The notes beneath the pieces were generated by a model. It was given only the letters and a program-made list of their open reading frames with translations, was not told the DNA's origin and ran no database searches. Position numbers and translations under genes: made by a program. From Gibbula magus (Eukaryota; Mollusca; Gastropoda; Trochida; Trochidae), in assembly GCA_936450465.1 (NCBI GenBank), contig OW388304.1, positions 8,562,700-8,626,699 on the forward strand: 64,000 bases of DNA, in the 5' to 3' direction. Shown piece after piece: positions 49,265 through 61,440 of the stretch (its first letter is position 1; each line of letters opens with the position of its first letter).

Positions 49265-50800
49265 ATATATACATTAGGATCATTATATCACGTAGTTTGT
49301 TAATAAATTATATACAATTTGATTAAATAGTATCGAGCACATGTTTGACAAATTCATGTAATTGTATTACGTCAAATTTTATAAATTCTACATACATTCA
49401 TATGTGTATATACAAATTCACATGTTCTATACTGCCAATATCAGGCCCAGCTGCTCAAAGATGCTGTACCAGTCAAACGTTATTATTATATATATTTATA
49501 AAACATAAGTCTTCATGACTTTGCCATGCTATAACAGAAATTATGACAACTAGATAGTGTGAAACCAGATGCTGATTCCAAACATTTAAAGAATTTTAAA
49601 ACAAATTATGTATCACTTGACGGATGAAGAAGTTTGTTTTTATATATACCCAAGTAGATATTGCTGACAGAACACAACAGAAACTGTTACAAAATGTAGA
49701 AGAGAAATTTGATAAGGTCATATATGAAATAAGGACACTCGAACAAGTGAATTATGTTCTTGTAAAAGTTACATTACCTTAAAAAAACATCATCATACCA
49801 GAAAGATAATTACAAATTCTGTCCTGAGCGAATGTAAAATATTGGACAGAAAAATGGAAATATATATTTACAAAGAAAACGACACCTTAATCTCAGCTCA
49901 GTACGAAAGTGGTGATGAGGTGATTCCATATGGTTGTAACAGTAACGTTTCGTTAATAAAAGCAATTTTGTCGAGTAAAAACTATTTGCTATTTTTTTTA
50001 CTCGATTTCATTTAACAATTAAAGGTTAAAAATGACCATGTGTCAAGTAAAAGGGCTGTAAGATTGTTCTGAGCCAGATACAAGGTCTTGGACACCTGCA
50101 AATACGTGAATACTAACATACATATTTAACGTATTCACATGAACACCCTTACATGTGAAAACATTAAACTGCATATTCACATGCATGCTCAATTGGATCC
50201 AAACAATCACATGCTCATCCACATGTACACTTACATGTGTTACACTCATATGTTTCCACACATGTCACGACCAAATGTCATCGGTTCGAATTCTGCCATT
50301 GAGGTTTGAGTAAAATATACGATTAATTAATTTCAATACGGAAATAGAAAAATGATTTGTTCCAGACGATGCCTGCAGGTTTCACGTGAATGCATTTTCA
50401 CGAATGATTGGCATGTTTTCTCCCGATAATAACACATGTTGCCATGATGTCAGTGAAATACTCATTAATGAGGAGTTAACTGAACATCTCACCACAGAAT
50501 AAAAATATTTCATGCACACACATTTCATTCTGAAGAAGAAAAGCTTATGTTTCATATTCAGGGAATATTTCGGAAATTAATCGTGATCTATCGGATGTGA
50601 AGCATGACACTATGAAACAAATGAAAATGAAACAAAAGCTTTTCTTCGTAGCTTCTCAAAAACTCAAACCTTACCTATGTTGCGATGATTGAATGAGATG
50701 CTAGCCGATTCATTCCAGACACACTGTCAGCTATTCCGAAAATCGTCCTGAGTAACGATCACATAATAACTTGTTGATCATTCCCCATCACATACTCAGT
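49265..50800. repeat. Paralogue of the 32.0-33.6 kb block
   Basis: Stretches at about 49265-49450, 49680-49790 and 50690-50800 resemble, in the same order, 32040-32235, 32985-33230 and 33470-33560. The part corresponding to the PAN/GON gene is not recognisable beyond 50.8 kb. Confidence 0.5.
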
Positions 50801-50934
50801 TATCCGATGATAAAAAGAACAATATAAAATTAAAGCTGCAGGCAGGGTTTGGCGGGCTTCACGCTACTACCTTGTCAACTTTCCAAGGTGAAGGTCATGA
50901 GGTAAACAATTATGACCTGATCTAAAATGTCTGA

Positions 50935-51290
50935 TCACAAGAAGTGTCAATGCCAAGTATCAAAGAACTATCACTGACTGATGACACATGTTATGGCCAT
51001 GGTTAATATTTTTTAAAGGTCAGGGTCACGACTTTATTACCTTAACTTAAAAATAATCATCATAATGGATACATTTGAAGTATCAAAGGCCTATCACTGA
51101 CAAATCAAATGCTGTGACCATGGTTAATATGTTTTAAAGTCTCCCATCCTACCTAAATGTCAGGGTCACGATTTCAAAATGTATGACTTTTAACTTAAAA
51201 ACAGTCATCATAATGGGTACACATTTGCAGTATCAAAGGCCTATCAATGATCAATAAAAAAAACTATGCTCAAGGTTGAGGTTTTTGAAA
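50935..51290 (+). repeat. Tandem repeat of about 130 bp, three copies
   Basis: Copies share AAGTATCAAAG..CTATCACTGA, CCATGGTTAATAT, GTCAGGGTCACGA and CATCATAATGG.TACA. Confidence 0.65.
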
Positions 51291-52799
51291 GCTCAGTTTT
51301 GTGTAAAAAAAATATTTCATTCAATGAGAAATTATATAGAAACGAGTTCTCCTACCTAAAATACTTTCTTTTTTCAATTATATTATCATCTTTGGTGTAA
51401 GTTTATATTCATTAAAAACGTTAAAAGAATTCTTCAACACCGTATTTATTTCCATCCAAAATGAAATAGTTTGATTTAAAAATTAACAGCAAAAAACTTA
51501 AAAAGACATATAAGCTACATTTGGCAATGGATGAACTCTCTAAACAAATTCATTTTCAGGAGAAAGTTTCTCTTTTAAATTACATTAAATTATTGTTTTA
51601 TTAAAATCGTTTTTGTATATTTCAACTTTGCACACCGTAAACAGGATACATCTGTGAAAACAGTCGTTTGATAACAAACGAATGAAAGTTTTAAACAATC
51701 AATGTCATGATAATTTACAATTCTATGATAATTAACTAAATTGTCGTGTTCAAATACTCAATTCAAATCCAGACATGTTTTCATGATGGTAAAATGAAGA
51801 TATATCGTAATGGTTACATATATGTGGAATAATTTTCAAAACAAATCAAATAAAAAAATATGTTTATACACTTAAATTAGTTTCATACATGTCATAACTA
51901 ATACATTTCGTTTTATCAGAATCATTTCCTAATCATCAGACCATGTTAAAATGGGGAATTTTTTAAATCTGACATATCAAGTTTTTAACCAATTGTTTAA
52001 TTTATTTTGTGATATGTTCCTTTTCTCAAAAGCAGAAAGAATCAATATTGTGCATACAACAATGAATCCTTTTATTTCTATTCAAATTGAACATTTATTT
52101 CTGTGTTCTAACTGATGAAAGACATTGTATTTACTTTAAGACAGGATTTAGCAATCAATATACAAGAAATGTATAGCCATTTCATATTATTTAGTGAAAT
52201 AAACTTGTAGCAATCAATTAGTTTCTAACACCTTATCAAACCATATTTTCGTGATCAAACCTATTCAAAATTAAATATACAACACTGATCCGAGACAATC
52301 CGGCAAGATTTGATCATTTGTTATAATATCACAGTTGGACAAGACCTTTTTATGCATACAGTGTTATAATTTAGCTTTACTTTAGTTCAATCGCTTTGCT
52401 GAATTGAAACGTTTGTTAATGATGTTCCCAACAATGACATTGTTGATCATCACAGAATGTTTTATTGATTGGTCAATAACTTGCAATTAAGGTAATTTAA
52501 TTAGAATTAACCTACTGACAATATATTGATTATACATCCATTGTGGTTCATAATATTCAATTTGACTTTAATACGTGCTAAAACACCATATGTACTGATA
52601 TCAGTGCAAATAATTTCCCACAATTCACTCGTTTCAAATCATAATTGAGCAACATCATTATAGTGGTGCAGAAACCGAAATTACATTTTCAGTTTATATG
52701 ATCAGAAGTGATATGATCTATTGAATATTATCAACTCAAACTAGAAGGTGTTTTTACTCGTAAAAACAGATGTCTCTCCCCCTTCCCCCAATTCAATTT
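51291..52799. other. No gene recognised
   Basis: Very AT-rich. A partial copy of the 36.7/38.5 kb dispersed repeat is at about 52560-52690. Confidence 0.35.
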
Positions 52800-53090
52800 C
52801 AGTTGTTAACCTTCCAAAAGACAAAGTCCAAATTGTTGCCATGAAAAAAAAAAATAATTAAATTTTAAAAATTCAAACACCCCAAAGGCACAACTAAATG
52901 ATATTGAGAGGTAGTGTACCAAATTTGGTGAGGAAAGTCCCCATACTTTTAGAGATCTACTCTCTGGAAACAAACCTATCCCTTCTAAAGGACAATGTGC
53001 AAATTATTGCCAAGGAAACTGAAAAAAAAAATCTAAATTTATAAAGTTCAAACCCCCAAAAGGCACATCTACATGATATAGGGAGGCAGT
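52800..53090 (+). repeat. Two-copy tandem repeat of about 190 bp
   Basis: Copies share AAAGGACAAAGTCCAAATT-like, CCAAAAGGCACA.CTA and ATGATAT.G.GAGG segments. Confidence 0.5.
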
Positions 53091-53129
53091 TTTTTTCTAG
53101 CTATGAATTTTTCAATTTTGTATGTTTCT

Positions 53130-53540
53130 CTTAAGTTTTTAAAACATGTCTCAGAAGAAAGAGCATGTTGTTTTATACTTGAACATAAATGAATATTTTG
53201 GCTAGTAGAATAAAATGGTTTACTATTTTATTGTGTGAGCACAATCCGAACATGATAATGAATTTTTTAAGGGTAATACTACATTGGAAATGAGTAGTTA
53301 TGAAATATTCTACATTATGCCAGAAGATTTTAACTAAGTCACAGTCAAAAAACACATGTGATATATCTTCTGAGGTATTTTTACAAAAAGAGCATGTATC
53401 ATCATCAACTAACTTCATCCTCAAAAATTCTTTCTTTGTATATATTGTTCTGTAGATAAACTTATATTGAAAATCTAAAAGCTTGCAATCATTTGTACAT
53501 TTCCTATAATAACCAAAAACATCATTCCAATTTTGTCCTG
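53130..53540 (-). pseudogene. LINE C-terminal (zf-RVT) remnant
   Basis: Minus strand reads WNDVFGYYRKC, FQYKFIYRTIYTKKEFLRMK, DTCSFCKNTSEDISHVFFDC and VKIFWHNVE. This is the zinc-binding tail (C..C....E...H.F..C...FW) found after the reverse transcriptase domain of L1/Tx1-like LINEs. It has no upstream reverse transcriptase core here. Confidence 0.8.
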
Positions 53541-53798
53541 TTGAAATGTAATATTATTTAGTTTGTACAATTATGTTACTTATACGGATCATTATATGAG
53601 ATTTTATGAGAGCTTCACTCCGTCATTCAGCTGACCAGTACATATACTCTCTACCGAAATGTAAATAAATGTTGATCAACAATTGATATACCATTATATT
53701 GTCTATATTACAGTCCCAATGACCTTGGGCGTGCAGTACGCGGAAGTTCTAAGTGACCGATTACATTGCACGTAGCAAATAGGACTTTTCTACGGTAG

Positions 53799-54152
53799 TA
53801 CGGAAGCATCCTAGGGCCACAGTGAGAATTGTGTTTATCTCCTAATATAGGAGATACTATCACCTAATTAGGAGATACTAACTCCTAATTAGGACTTAGT
53901 TATCTCCTAATTAGGACTTGTTATCTCCTATTTAGGACTTCGTTATCGTCTAATTAGGACATAACTATCACCTAAATAGGACGTAAGTACCTCCTAAGTA
54001 GGATATACTTACTCCTTATTAGGAGTTTTTTATGTTCTAATTAGGCGATAACTAAGTCCTAATTAGGAGATAACTAAGTCCTAATTAGGAGTTACTTATG
54101 TCCTAATTATGAGATAAAAACATTCTGACTGTGGCACTAGGATGCTTTCGTA
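53799..54152. mobile_element. Foldback element made of TCCTAATTAGGA palindromes
   Basis: Ends are inverted repeats TACG(G/A)AAGCATCCTAG(G/T)GCCACAGT of about 25 bp, extending inward to TTTATCTC. The centre is a series of palindromes of the form TCCTAATTAGGA separated by about 8 bases (GATAACTAAG-like), seven with an exact CTAATTAGG. The whole 354 bp can fold into many nested stems. No coding sequence. Confidence 0.8.
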
Positions 54153-56141
54153 GATTTGAAAGATGAACAAAGAGACATATTAAATGCAATGATAGCAAAT
54201 ACAGATGGGGGGCATTCTACCAATAGGATTCGGAAAATCATTGCCGTTTCACATACTTGCACAGATTCAATGAGAACTTAATACAGCTACGTGCACATTC
54301 TTCTTGGTCTCTACAATTAGATTACTTGTGTGAAACAAATGAAGTATAAACAGTAGAACCAAAGTTTTGGAAATTAAAAGCGTCTACTTTGTTTTTTTAA
54401 ATGATGATTGTGAAGGAACTAGGCCTATATTCAACTTTTTACAATATTTATATTGGAATCTAATTTTCAACATTAAACTGTAGATACCAGAAACGAAAAT
54501 GGGACAAGTCACAATACTAATAGTTTCTTTTATTAAATGATTGATAGTCGAGATGAATGACAAACGAAATCAAATTCCACTGTAAAATATATTTGATCGT
54601 CCTGTAGAATATCTGAGAATAACTTAGTTCAATAGTAATCAATGACAGTAAGATCTAAATAGCTAAATGTGAGATTTGGCAGTCACTAAAACCGGACTTT
54701 CACGATAATAGGGAACTCACGAGAGACAAGTTATAACGCAGTGTAGCTGGTTATCAAATATTTTCAGAAAGTTAGAATTATTAGCCGAATGTATCCTTAC
54801 CAGAATCATTGCCATTGATAGAACTTAGTATCTCACTCCATATTATATAATAAAAACTAATCTCGTTTGTTCTAGACAAATACTATGTGTAAAGATGTCT
54901 GTCTAGATTACCGTACCACATTTTACCAAAGAAGTGTAGAAAGGTTCACCCATATTGTGCTGTGCAGAAAACTAGAGCTTCCATCAACGTCGGTGACTGG
55001 ATTCAAGTTTTCAAAACCCTAAGTGTAAAAAATATGGACTGTTCATTCTATGTACATAATTTATACGTATGAATAAACATAATTCTAGATCGTTTCATTC
55101 TCTTGATGTATCTCAGTACTAAAGGCAAACTTTCATGCGAGAATGAGAAACACAGTCACAAAGCACTTTCTACATGACGTTCTATGCTTTTTCCGTGCCT
55201 TGCTTGCTCGAAGCATTACAAACATTATTACCTGACTGTCGATACATGATCAATCAATTTTTCTTTCTTACAACTATCCGAGGAGTAATTACTCCAATTT
55301 CCCAAAGCAAACCAGTCTCCATTTCTGGCTAATTAAAACCTTGCAGCATTTCCACAACTTTTCTATGCTAGCGAATCAGAGCCAACTATGCATTTGAGGT
55401 GCAGTGCTCCACTATTTTAGCACGGAAAAGTGAAGGAAATGCTGAAAGTCTTGATTCAGCCAATTATGAAGACAGGAAAACACTGAAAACTGAAACCGAT
55501 TATTTTTTAAATAAACATTTATTGTGAAAATATTATCAATCAGTAGAAATACATTTTAGTAAATACATCAGTAAAACAGTAGTCAAACTGAGCATATTGA
55601 TAAACATCGCTCTGAGAGAATGTGATGATAATGTACAGGTATCACATTTCAGCCCATTTCTTGCATGAACAACTGTTTATCAATCATGCCAAAAGTTTAT
55701 TTTGAATATGGTGACTATGTTCAAATTGAAATTTATCTCACACATTTATTAACTCATGACAAAACATCTGTGTCAGAGTTTCACAGAGCACAGTCTATAC
55801 AACCCATAAGCGTGCATTTATAAGTTATATATCATGATAAGGGACTTGGAGTACTCAAAGAGTTGCTTTTAAAACGGTTTTAATAATATAGTGTGACACA
55901 TGCCGACGGTTTCCAGTCCTACTCCCCTCTTTGACACAGGGCTATCCAAACCTTTCGCCGCGTTGCATCCGTCTTTTCACTTGGAAATTAAAAAAAATTA
56001 AAACTTTATTCCAGCCTTGGATGAATAACTACACCCCAAGCTTCACAATATACCATATCAAGTCAGAAACTGTCTCGAAATCTACGTTTTCAACTAATTC
56101 TTGCTTCACACTTATATTTTCCCATTCGCTCTGTTAGAAAA
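54153..56141. other. No gene recognised
   Basis: AT-rich sequence. The last 100 bases lead to a short GC-richer island at 56140-56250. Confidence 0.35.
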
Positions 56142-56258
56142 ATGGCGGGCCGTAGAGCATCTCTGACGACACAGCCCAACCCGCCGAAAGCTCCCGGGGA
56201 AATATGCATACCGCCACAGGCAGCAGTCGGCACACTGTCGTTGCGGTTCTTTTGTCGC
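56142..56258 (+). CDS. Possible first coding exon, product unknown
   Basis: ATG in a YY1-like AAAATGGCGGGC context opens 39 codons (MAGRRASLTTQPNPPKAPGE at the start, then a TLSLRFF stretch) ending at CGC before GTAATT, a usable donor in phase 0. Base composition here is clearly GC-richer than the surroundings and codon choice looks coding. Without splicing the frame stops after 43 codons (56271). No downstream exon was identified in the window. Confidence 0.4.
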
Positions 56259-56404
56259 GTAATTAGTAATTAAACACGACATTCCATATTATTTTAGGGG
56301 GAATTTGTTTTTAAATGTATATTTTATTATAACAGAATATTAATGTTTATACATATTCTCCTTAAAAGTCAATGTAGAACAATTATCTTACTGACATTAA
56401 TCGC

Positions 56405-56760
56405 TCTAACAAAAATAGGAATAAGTGTTACCAATGGCTAATGTCCTAAAACAAATATACATGGTTCGGTGAAACCATGGGAGTTCATTTCCCGACCGTT
56501 CGAAGGTAGATCATGTGATCTGAGTAATGACATGACACACTCCGAGTAGAGTTTTGAATGTGGTACAATGATGGAATGGTCAAGCATCTTGCTGTCTGAA
56601 ATCTCACATTCTCAAGAGGCCTAAGGATAACATTTTTCTATGAATACAGCTTACCTGGTCGTGTAATGAGATGTTTACCCATTAACGTATCAACATTTTG
56701 TATAAACTTTAATAATAAATGGCAAATTTGAGAAAGCAAATTATGTGAAAAACGTGCTCA
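56405..56760 (+). repeat. Dispersed repeat (copy of 18400-18840)
   Basis: Same segment order as in lectin intron 2: AAGTGTTACCAATGGCTAA, ATACATGGTTCG, ATGGAATGGTCAA, CATCTTGCTGTCTGAA, CCCATTAACGTA and AATAAATGGCAAATTT. Confidence 0.65.
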
Positions 56761-57000
56761 AGCGCGTCAACACATGTATTTCATTTGTATTTCAGGGGTG
56801 ATGATAAGGGTAAGAAGAAGGCCTTCCGAAATTGATTATCTCATTTATGTCAACTCGCGAGATAACGTTGTCCCAGTGCATGTGTAGTGCCACATTGTGC
56901 GATCTCTACAAATAAGATCCGTCTGTCAGTTACCAACGTCCTCCACATGATGCCAAACCATCAAGATTTCCGCGTTAATCCGAATAAGCCAAACGTTAAG

Positions 57001-57297
57001 GTGAGGGTGAGGTGAGTTGGGGTTTAACGCCGCGTTCAAGAGTATTTCATTTATATCGCGGCTGCTAGTATTATGGCAGGGAGAAAGTCCGAAACGCCAT
57101 GTGGCTATGCATTGCGGTGAAACCTGCGAGCATCGACTGGAACTAGCGAACCATGGATGGTACTTCGCTGAAATTCAGTGTGGCATTGCACCCAAACCTT
57201 ACTGCGTGAGAACAGTTCTCTACTAAAGACAAAGTTACCGTGGCCCTGGTGGGATTCGAACCCCGGGCCTTTTGATCCGAAGTCGATCCAAACTGTA
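57001..57297 (-). mobile_element. tRNA-derived SINE, best copy
   Basis: On the minus strand the tRNA-like head has the B box GGGGTTCGAATCCCACC (about 57250-57270). The body includes GCCGCGATATAAATGAAAT, and the tail is GGCGTTAAACCCCAACTCACC with repeated TCACC. The A-box side is cut. Copies also lie at 15195-15392 and 44885-45047, all on the minus strand. Confidence 0.75.
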
Positions 57298-57370
57298 CTT
57301 GTGGTAACCCTGTTAAAAATTCATATCATTATTTGTTTGAATGCCCAAAGTATAAGCAATTCATTTGCAC
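57286..57370 (+). pseudogene. Scrap of LINE zinc-knuckle sequence
   Basis: Encodes NCTCGNPVKNSYHYLFECPKY, the CxCG...HYLFxCPxY pattern of LINE C-termini, lying between the SINE and the LINE core. One residue run was kept short; the frame ends soon after. Confidence 0.45.
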
Positions 57371-58690
57371 TCACGGAAATAGATAGGGGGAAAGGGTTCT
57401 GGAAATACAATAACTCTCTTTTAAGAGACAAAGACTATATCTCACTTGTAAAAAAAGACGATATCGGAAACAATTTTACAATATAAAAATTATAGTGACA
57501 CTGAGGGCGAATTTACCATCGACGACCAGATGTTTTTTGAAATGTTATTACTACAAATAAGAGGTGAAACTATAAAGTTTTCATCATATAAAAAGGCAAC
57601 AAAGAAAAAAAAGATGAAACTGAACTTACATCTAAGATAAATGGGATTACAGAAGACATGGATGTTACTAATGCCATTGAAGTAAAATCTAATCTCCTAA
57701 ATAAAAACTAGAAATTATTAATAATATTAAAACGCAGGGGCTAATGATAAGATCAAAGGTAACCGCCTTAGAAAAAGGTGAAAAGCCAACAAAATATTTC
57801 CTAGGTCTTCCTTAAAAAATCTGTTTCATGTTTACACAACGATTTTGGAGATATCGTGACAAATCAACAACAAATACAAGAGGAAGTAAGGAATTTCTAT
57901 TCAAAACTCTACCATAAGAAAACCGACGTGAGTGACATCAACCTGGAGCATTTATTGAAAGATTACAATGTACCTAAACTAGATCATAACTTGTCATCAT
58001 CACTGGAGGTAAAACTTGAATATGAGGAATTACTTGCAGCACTAAAGTGTTTGAAAAATGATCAGAGCCCTGGGCCGGATAGTTTCACGTCTGAATTCTT
58101 AAAGTTCTTTTGGAGCGATATAAATACATTCTTAATAAGATCAATAAATAATATAAATCATACGATAAAGGTGAATTCTCCATTTCTTTAAAAAGAGGAC
58201 TTATTACTTGCATACCAAAAGGTGAGAAACCAAAGATCTTTCTAAGAAATTGGAGACCAATTTCGCTCCTATCAGTGTTCTATAAGATAGCTTCCCTTCC
58301 CTTCAAATCTGTGCTCCCTACTTTGATTAGTGAAGATCAAAAAGGTTTCATGTCAGGAAGATACATCGGTGAGATAACGAGATTAACATATGACCTTATG
58401 GTTTATACCGAATATCACCAAATTCCTGGACTTCTCCTCCTTATAGATTTTGAAAAAGCATTTGATACAGTCGACTGGTCATTTATAGATAAGACAATTG
58501 CTTTCTTTAATTTTGGGCAATCGATACGGTTGTGGTTCAAGACATTATATCACGGGATAGAATCAAATGTACTGGTGAATGGTTATGGTTCGCCTATGTT
58601 CGATATACAAAGAGGATGCCGCCAAGGGGATCCACTCTCTCCTTATATATTCATTTTATGTGCTAAAATCCTTGCTTTAAGGCCAGACTT
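57370..58690 (+). pseudogene. L1/Tx1-like LINE, reverse transcriptase part, disabled
   Basis: The plus strand has RGKGFWKYNNSLLRDKDY (about 57385-57440), a region full of stops to 57855, then 57856-58191 (EVRNFYSKLY, DQSPGPDSF). A frame change near 58165 leads into NWRPISLLSVFYKI, QKGFMSGRYI, DFEKAFDTVDWSF and QGDPLSPYIFILCA, ending at 58706. These are reverse transcriptase motifs in the normal order. The sequence breaks at about 58680, before the catalytic YADD motif, where it meets a reversed copy of the dispersed repeat. The endonuclease half is absent. Confidence 0.85.
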
Positions 58691-58860
58691 TTTTACTCGA
58701 TTTTAATTGGAAACTAGTAATTATGATATATTTGGCGATTGGGGATGAATTTGCAAGCTGAGGGAATTTGTTAGTATTGTAAACAGCACATATGGTGTGT
58801 TGGAACGTATTAAAGCCAAATAACATTTTATGAAACACAATGGATGCACCTTTAAAACAT
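58690..58860 (-). repeat. Reversed copy of the 36.7/41.0 kb dispersed repeat
   Basis: Complement of sequence at about 41000-41160: shared GTTCCAACACAC, ATTTGGTTTAAT-like and TTTCCAATT(G/A)AAATC segments. It cuts off the LINE. Confidence 0.6.
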
Positions 58861-59623
58861 TTGCATAAAATGCACATGAACTATTTAACAATTATAAAAT
58901 ATACACTATTCAATCTTCTGAAAAATATATCAAATCTAATAAAAGGTAGAACATTTCTGTTATAAGTATATATTGAATAGTTATTATTTGGTAACTAGGA
59001 TTGCCAAGGCAATACTTAGGTCTTCAAGAATTCTGCTTGACCTTGAACTCCATTTTGCACTGTCGGTTATGCATCAGTTTCTTCGCTTTAGAACGAGTTA
59101 TAAAACATGTCTCTATCTTCAATAGTTTTTTTACAAAAATTCTGCAAAGACAATGACCCTCTGAAAATGGAAATATGGCTTATTAATGGACCCCTACATG
59201 ACCTTTCTCACGATAAAGACAAAATGGTTAATATTTTCATACTAAGTTGCAAGATAGAAAATATTGTGATTTAATTTCCACTTAAGTAGATGTAATCATC
59301 ATTTAGATTGCATACATAATTAATGCGTTATCTTTTTCTGAATATTCAAGAAAATACTCTGAATTGCTTTCATTTTGACCACTAGACAACGTTTGTGTGT
59401 TCGGAGCTTAACTATCAACTTTTTGATGAAAGGGTTCAACAGAAAAGTTGTTGTTCTTGAATGTTTGCATCCGGAGGTGTAAAAAAAATGAAATTATCTT
59501 AATTGGTAAAGCAGTTATGATCCTTTGAATTTGCTGAAAATGGCGATTTTCGAAAAATGACAATATTCTATGACATGTCACATGTAAAGTATGACAAATA
59601 AATGCTTGAAAATTGTTTCCTTA

Positions 59624-61202
59624 ACTAGATGAGCGTTTGCGGGACACCGCAAAAGCAGAGCAGCTCCGAAACTTTGGGTCTCGCCTTTCCCTGTTCCGCC
59701 TTCTACTCAGCATAAATAAAAAAAAAATTGACAAAAATTTGTTCATTATTCAAGTTATTCTAACAAATTGAATCATCACTGGAGTCACTTTGCACAAGTT
59801 TGTTCTTAAAACCTATTTCTGATTTCAAAATTGGATCAAAGGATTAACATGGCCTTAACCAATATCTCATGACCTTGACCTTTGACCTTCAAGGTCACAC
59901 CATCAATGATTACTTTTCATTGTGTATAACAATCATGCAATGACTCAGTGTTCATTGTTAACATAAGGCATATTCACAATAACATGCTTAAGTTGTGACC
60001 TTGATGTGACCTCGACCTTTGACAGATTTTAGCGAAAACCTTTTCAAATCTTGGTCTTTCTCCATAGTTGATATATATACTAAATAAGAGCCTGACAGCA
60101 CAAAAATGTTTAAAGTTATCATGTTTACAAGGATTATTGTAGTGATTTAAGAACTCATGACCTTGAACTTTGACCTTGAATGTAAACATGTCAAAATCAT
60201 TCACCAGAAAGAAGCATGTATATGAGGTGTTAATACCTTCTTGGAAAAAAGTTATTTAGAGATTTCAGAACTCGCCACCATGACCATATCTCGTGACCTT
60301 GACCTTTGATCTTCAAGGTAACACAGTCAATGATCACTTTTCATTTTGTATAACAATCATGTAATGATTCAAAGTGTTAATAGTTAAAATAAGGCATGTT
60401 CGCAACTGCATGCTTAAGTTGTGACATCCCTGTGACCTTGACCTTGGACAGATTTTAGCGAAAACCTTTTCAAATCTCAGTCTTCCTCCATAGTTGATAT
60501 ATACCAAGTTAGGGCCTGATAGCACAGAAGTTGTTGAAGTTAGCGTGTTTACAAGGATTTTTGTAGTGATTTCAGAACTCATGACCTTGACCTTTGACCT
60601 TGAATGTGAGCATGTCAAACAAATTCAACAGGTGTACAAGAAAGAAGCTATATACCGGTATATGAAGTGTTGATACCTTCATGGAAAACAGTTATTTAGT
60701 GTATTCAGAACTGGTGACCTTGACCCTATCCCGTGACCTTCACCTTTAAAATTCAAGGTCACACAATCAGTGATCACTGTTCATTGTGTATCAAAATCAT
60801 GTAATGATTCAAAGTGTTAATAGTTGAAATAAGACATTTTCGCAAAAGCATGCTTAAGTTGTGACCTCGCTTTAACGTTGACCTTTGACGGATGTTAGCG
60901 AAAACCTTTTCAAATCTTGTCCTTTCTCCATAGTTGATATACACCAAATAAGAGCCTGATAGCAAAAATAAAGTTATCGTGTTTACAAGGATTTTTTTAG
61001 CGATTTCAGAACTCGCGACCTTGACCTTTGACCTTGAATGTGAACATGTCAAAAAATTCCCCAGGGGCATAAGTAAGAAGTTATGTATATGAGTTCTCAA
61101 AACCTTCGAGGAAAAAAGTTATAGTGAATACAAAACGCAACGGCGGTGGCGGCGGAAACTGCACAAAAACTGATAGCAGCTCCGACTAAGTCGGAGCTGC
61201 TA
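59624..61202 (-). mobile_element. Helentron-like element, family 2, nested
   Basis: Minus strand: 5' hairpin AGCAGCTCCGA..TCGGAGCTGCT (61201-61175), matching subterminal repeat TCGGAGCTGCT near the other end, hairpin TTTGCGG/CCGCAAA (about 59652-59635) and terminus CTAGT (59628-59624). Inside are three tandem units of about 420 bp. The site TTAATAATATG is intact in the duplicate at about 61342, showing insertion without target duplication. Confidence 0.75.
59868..61100 (+). repeat. Three 420-bp tandem units inside the family-2 element
   Basis: Units start at about 59868, 60287 and 60708, each with GACCTTGACC, TTTTAGCGAAAACCTTTTCAAATC and CTCCATAGTTGATATA segments. TGACCTTTGACCT occurs exactly at 59876-59888, 60588-60600 and 61022-61034. 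Confidence 0.8.
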
Positions 61203-61440
61203 ATAATATGATATTTCTCCTTCAAAATGGGCTATTAAACCTGTTGGTATCTTTAGTGGTTTAAGATTGAAAATTCTTCGAAAATTATGCCCCTCAAAAT
61301 GTCACATGTAAAGTATGACAAATAAATGCTTGAAAATTGTTTCCTTAATAATATGATATCTCTCCTTCAAAATGGGTTATTAAACCTGTTGGTATCTTTA
61401 GTGGTTTAAGATTGAAAATTCTTCGAAAATTATGCCCCTC
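61203..61440 (+). repeat. Tandem duplication of about 140 bp preserving the empty site
   Basis: A segment from TGTCACATGTAAAGTATGAC to AATTATGCCCCTCAAAA is present twice. The first copy is split by the family-2 insertion (59578-59623 and 61203-61297); the second (about 61299-61443) is uninterrupted. Confidence 0.8.

Noticed and set aside
50043..50261. 72-codon frame rich in His and Val
   Set aside because: Arises from a run of ACATG/CATGT motifs; no domain or splice context.
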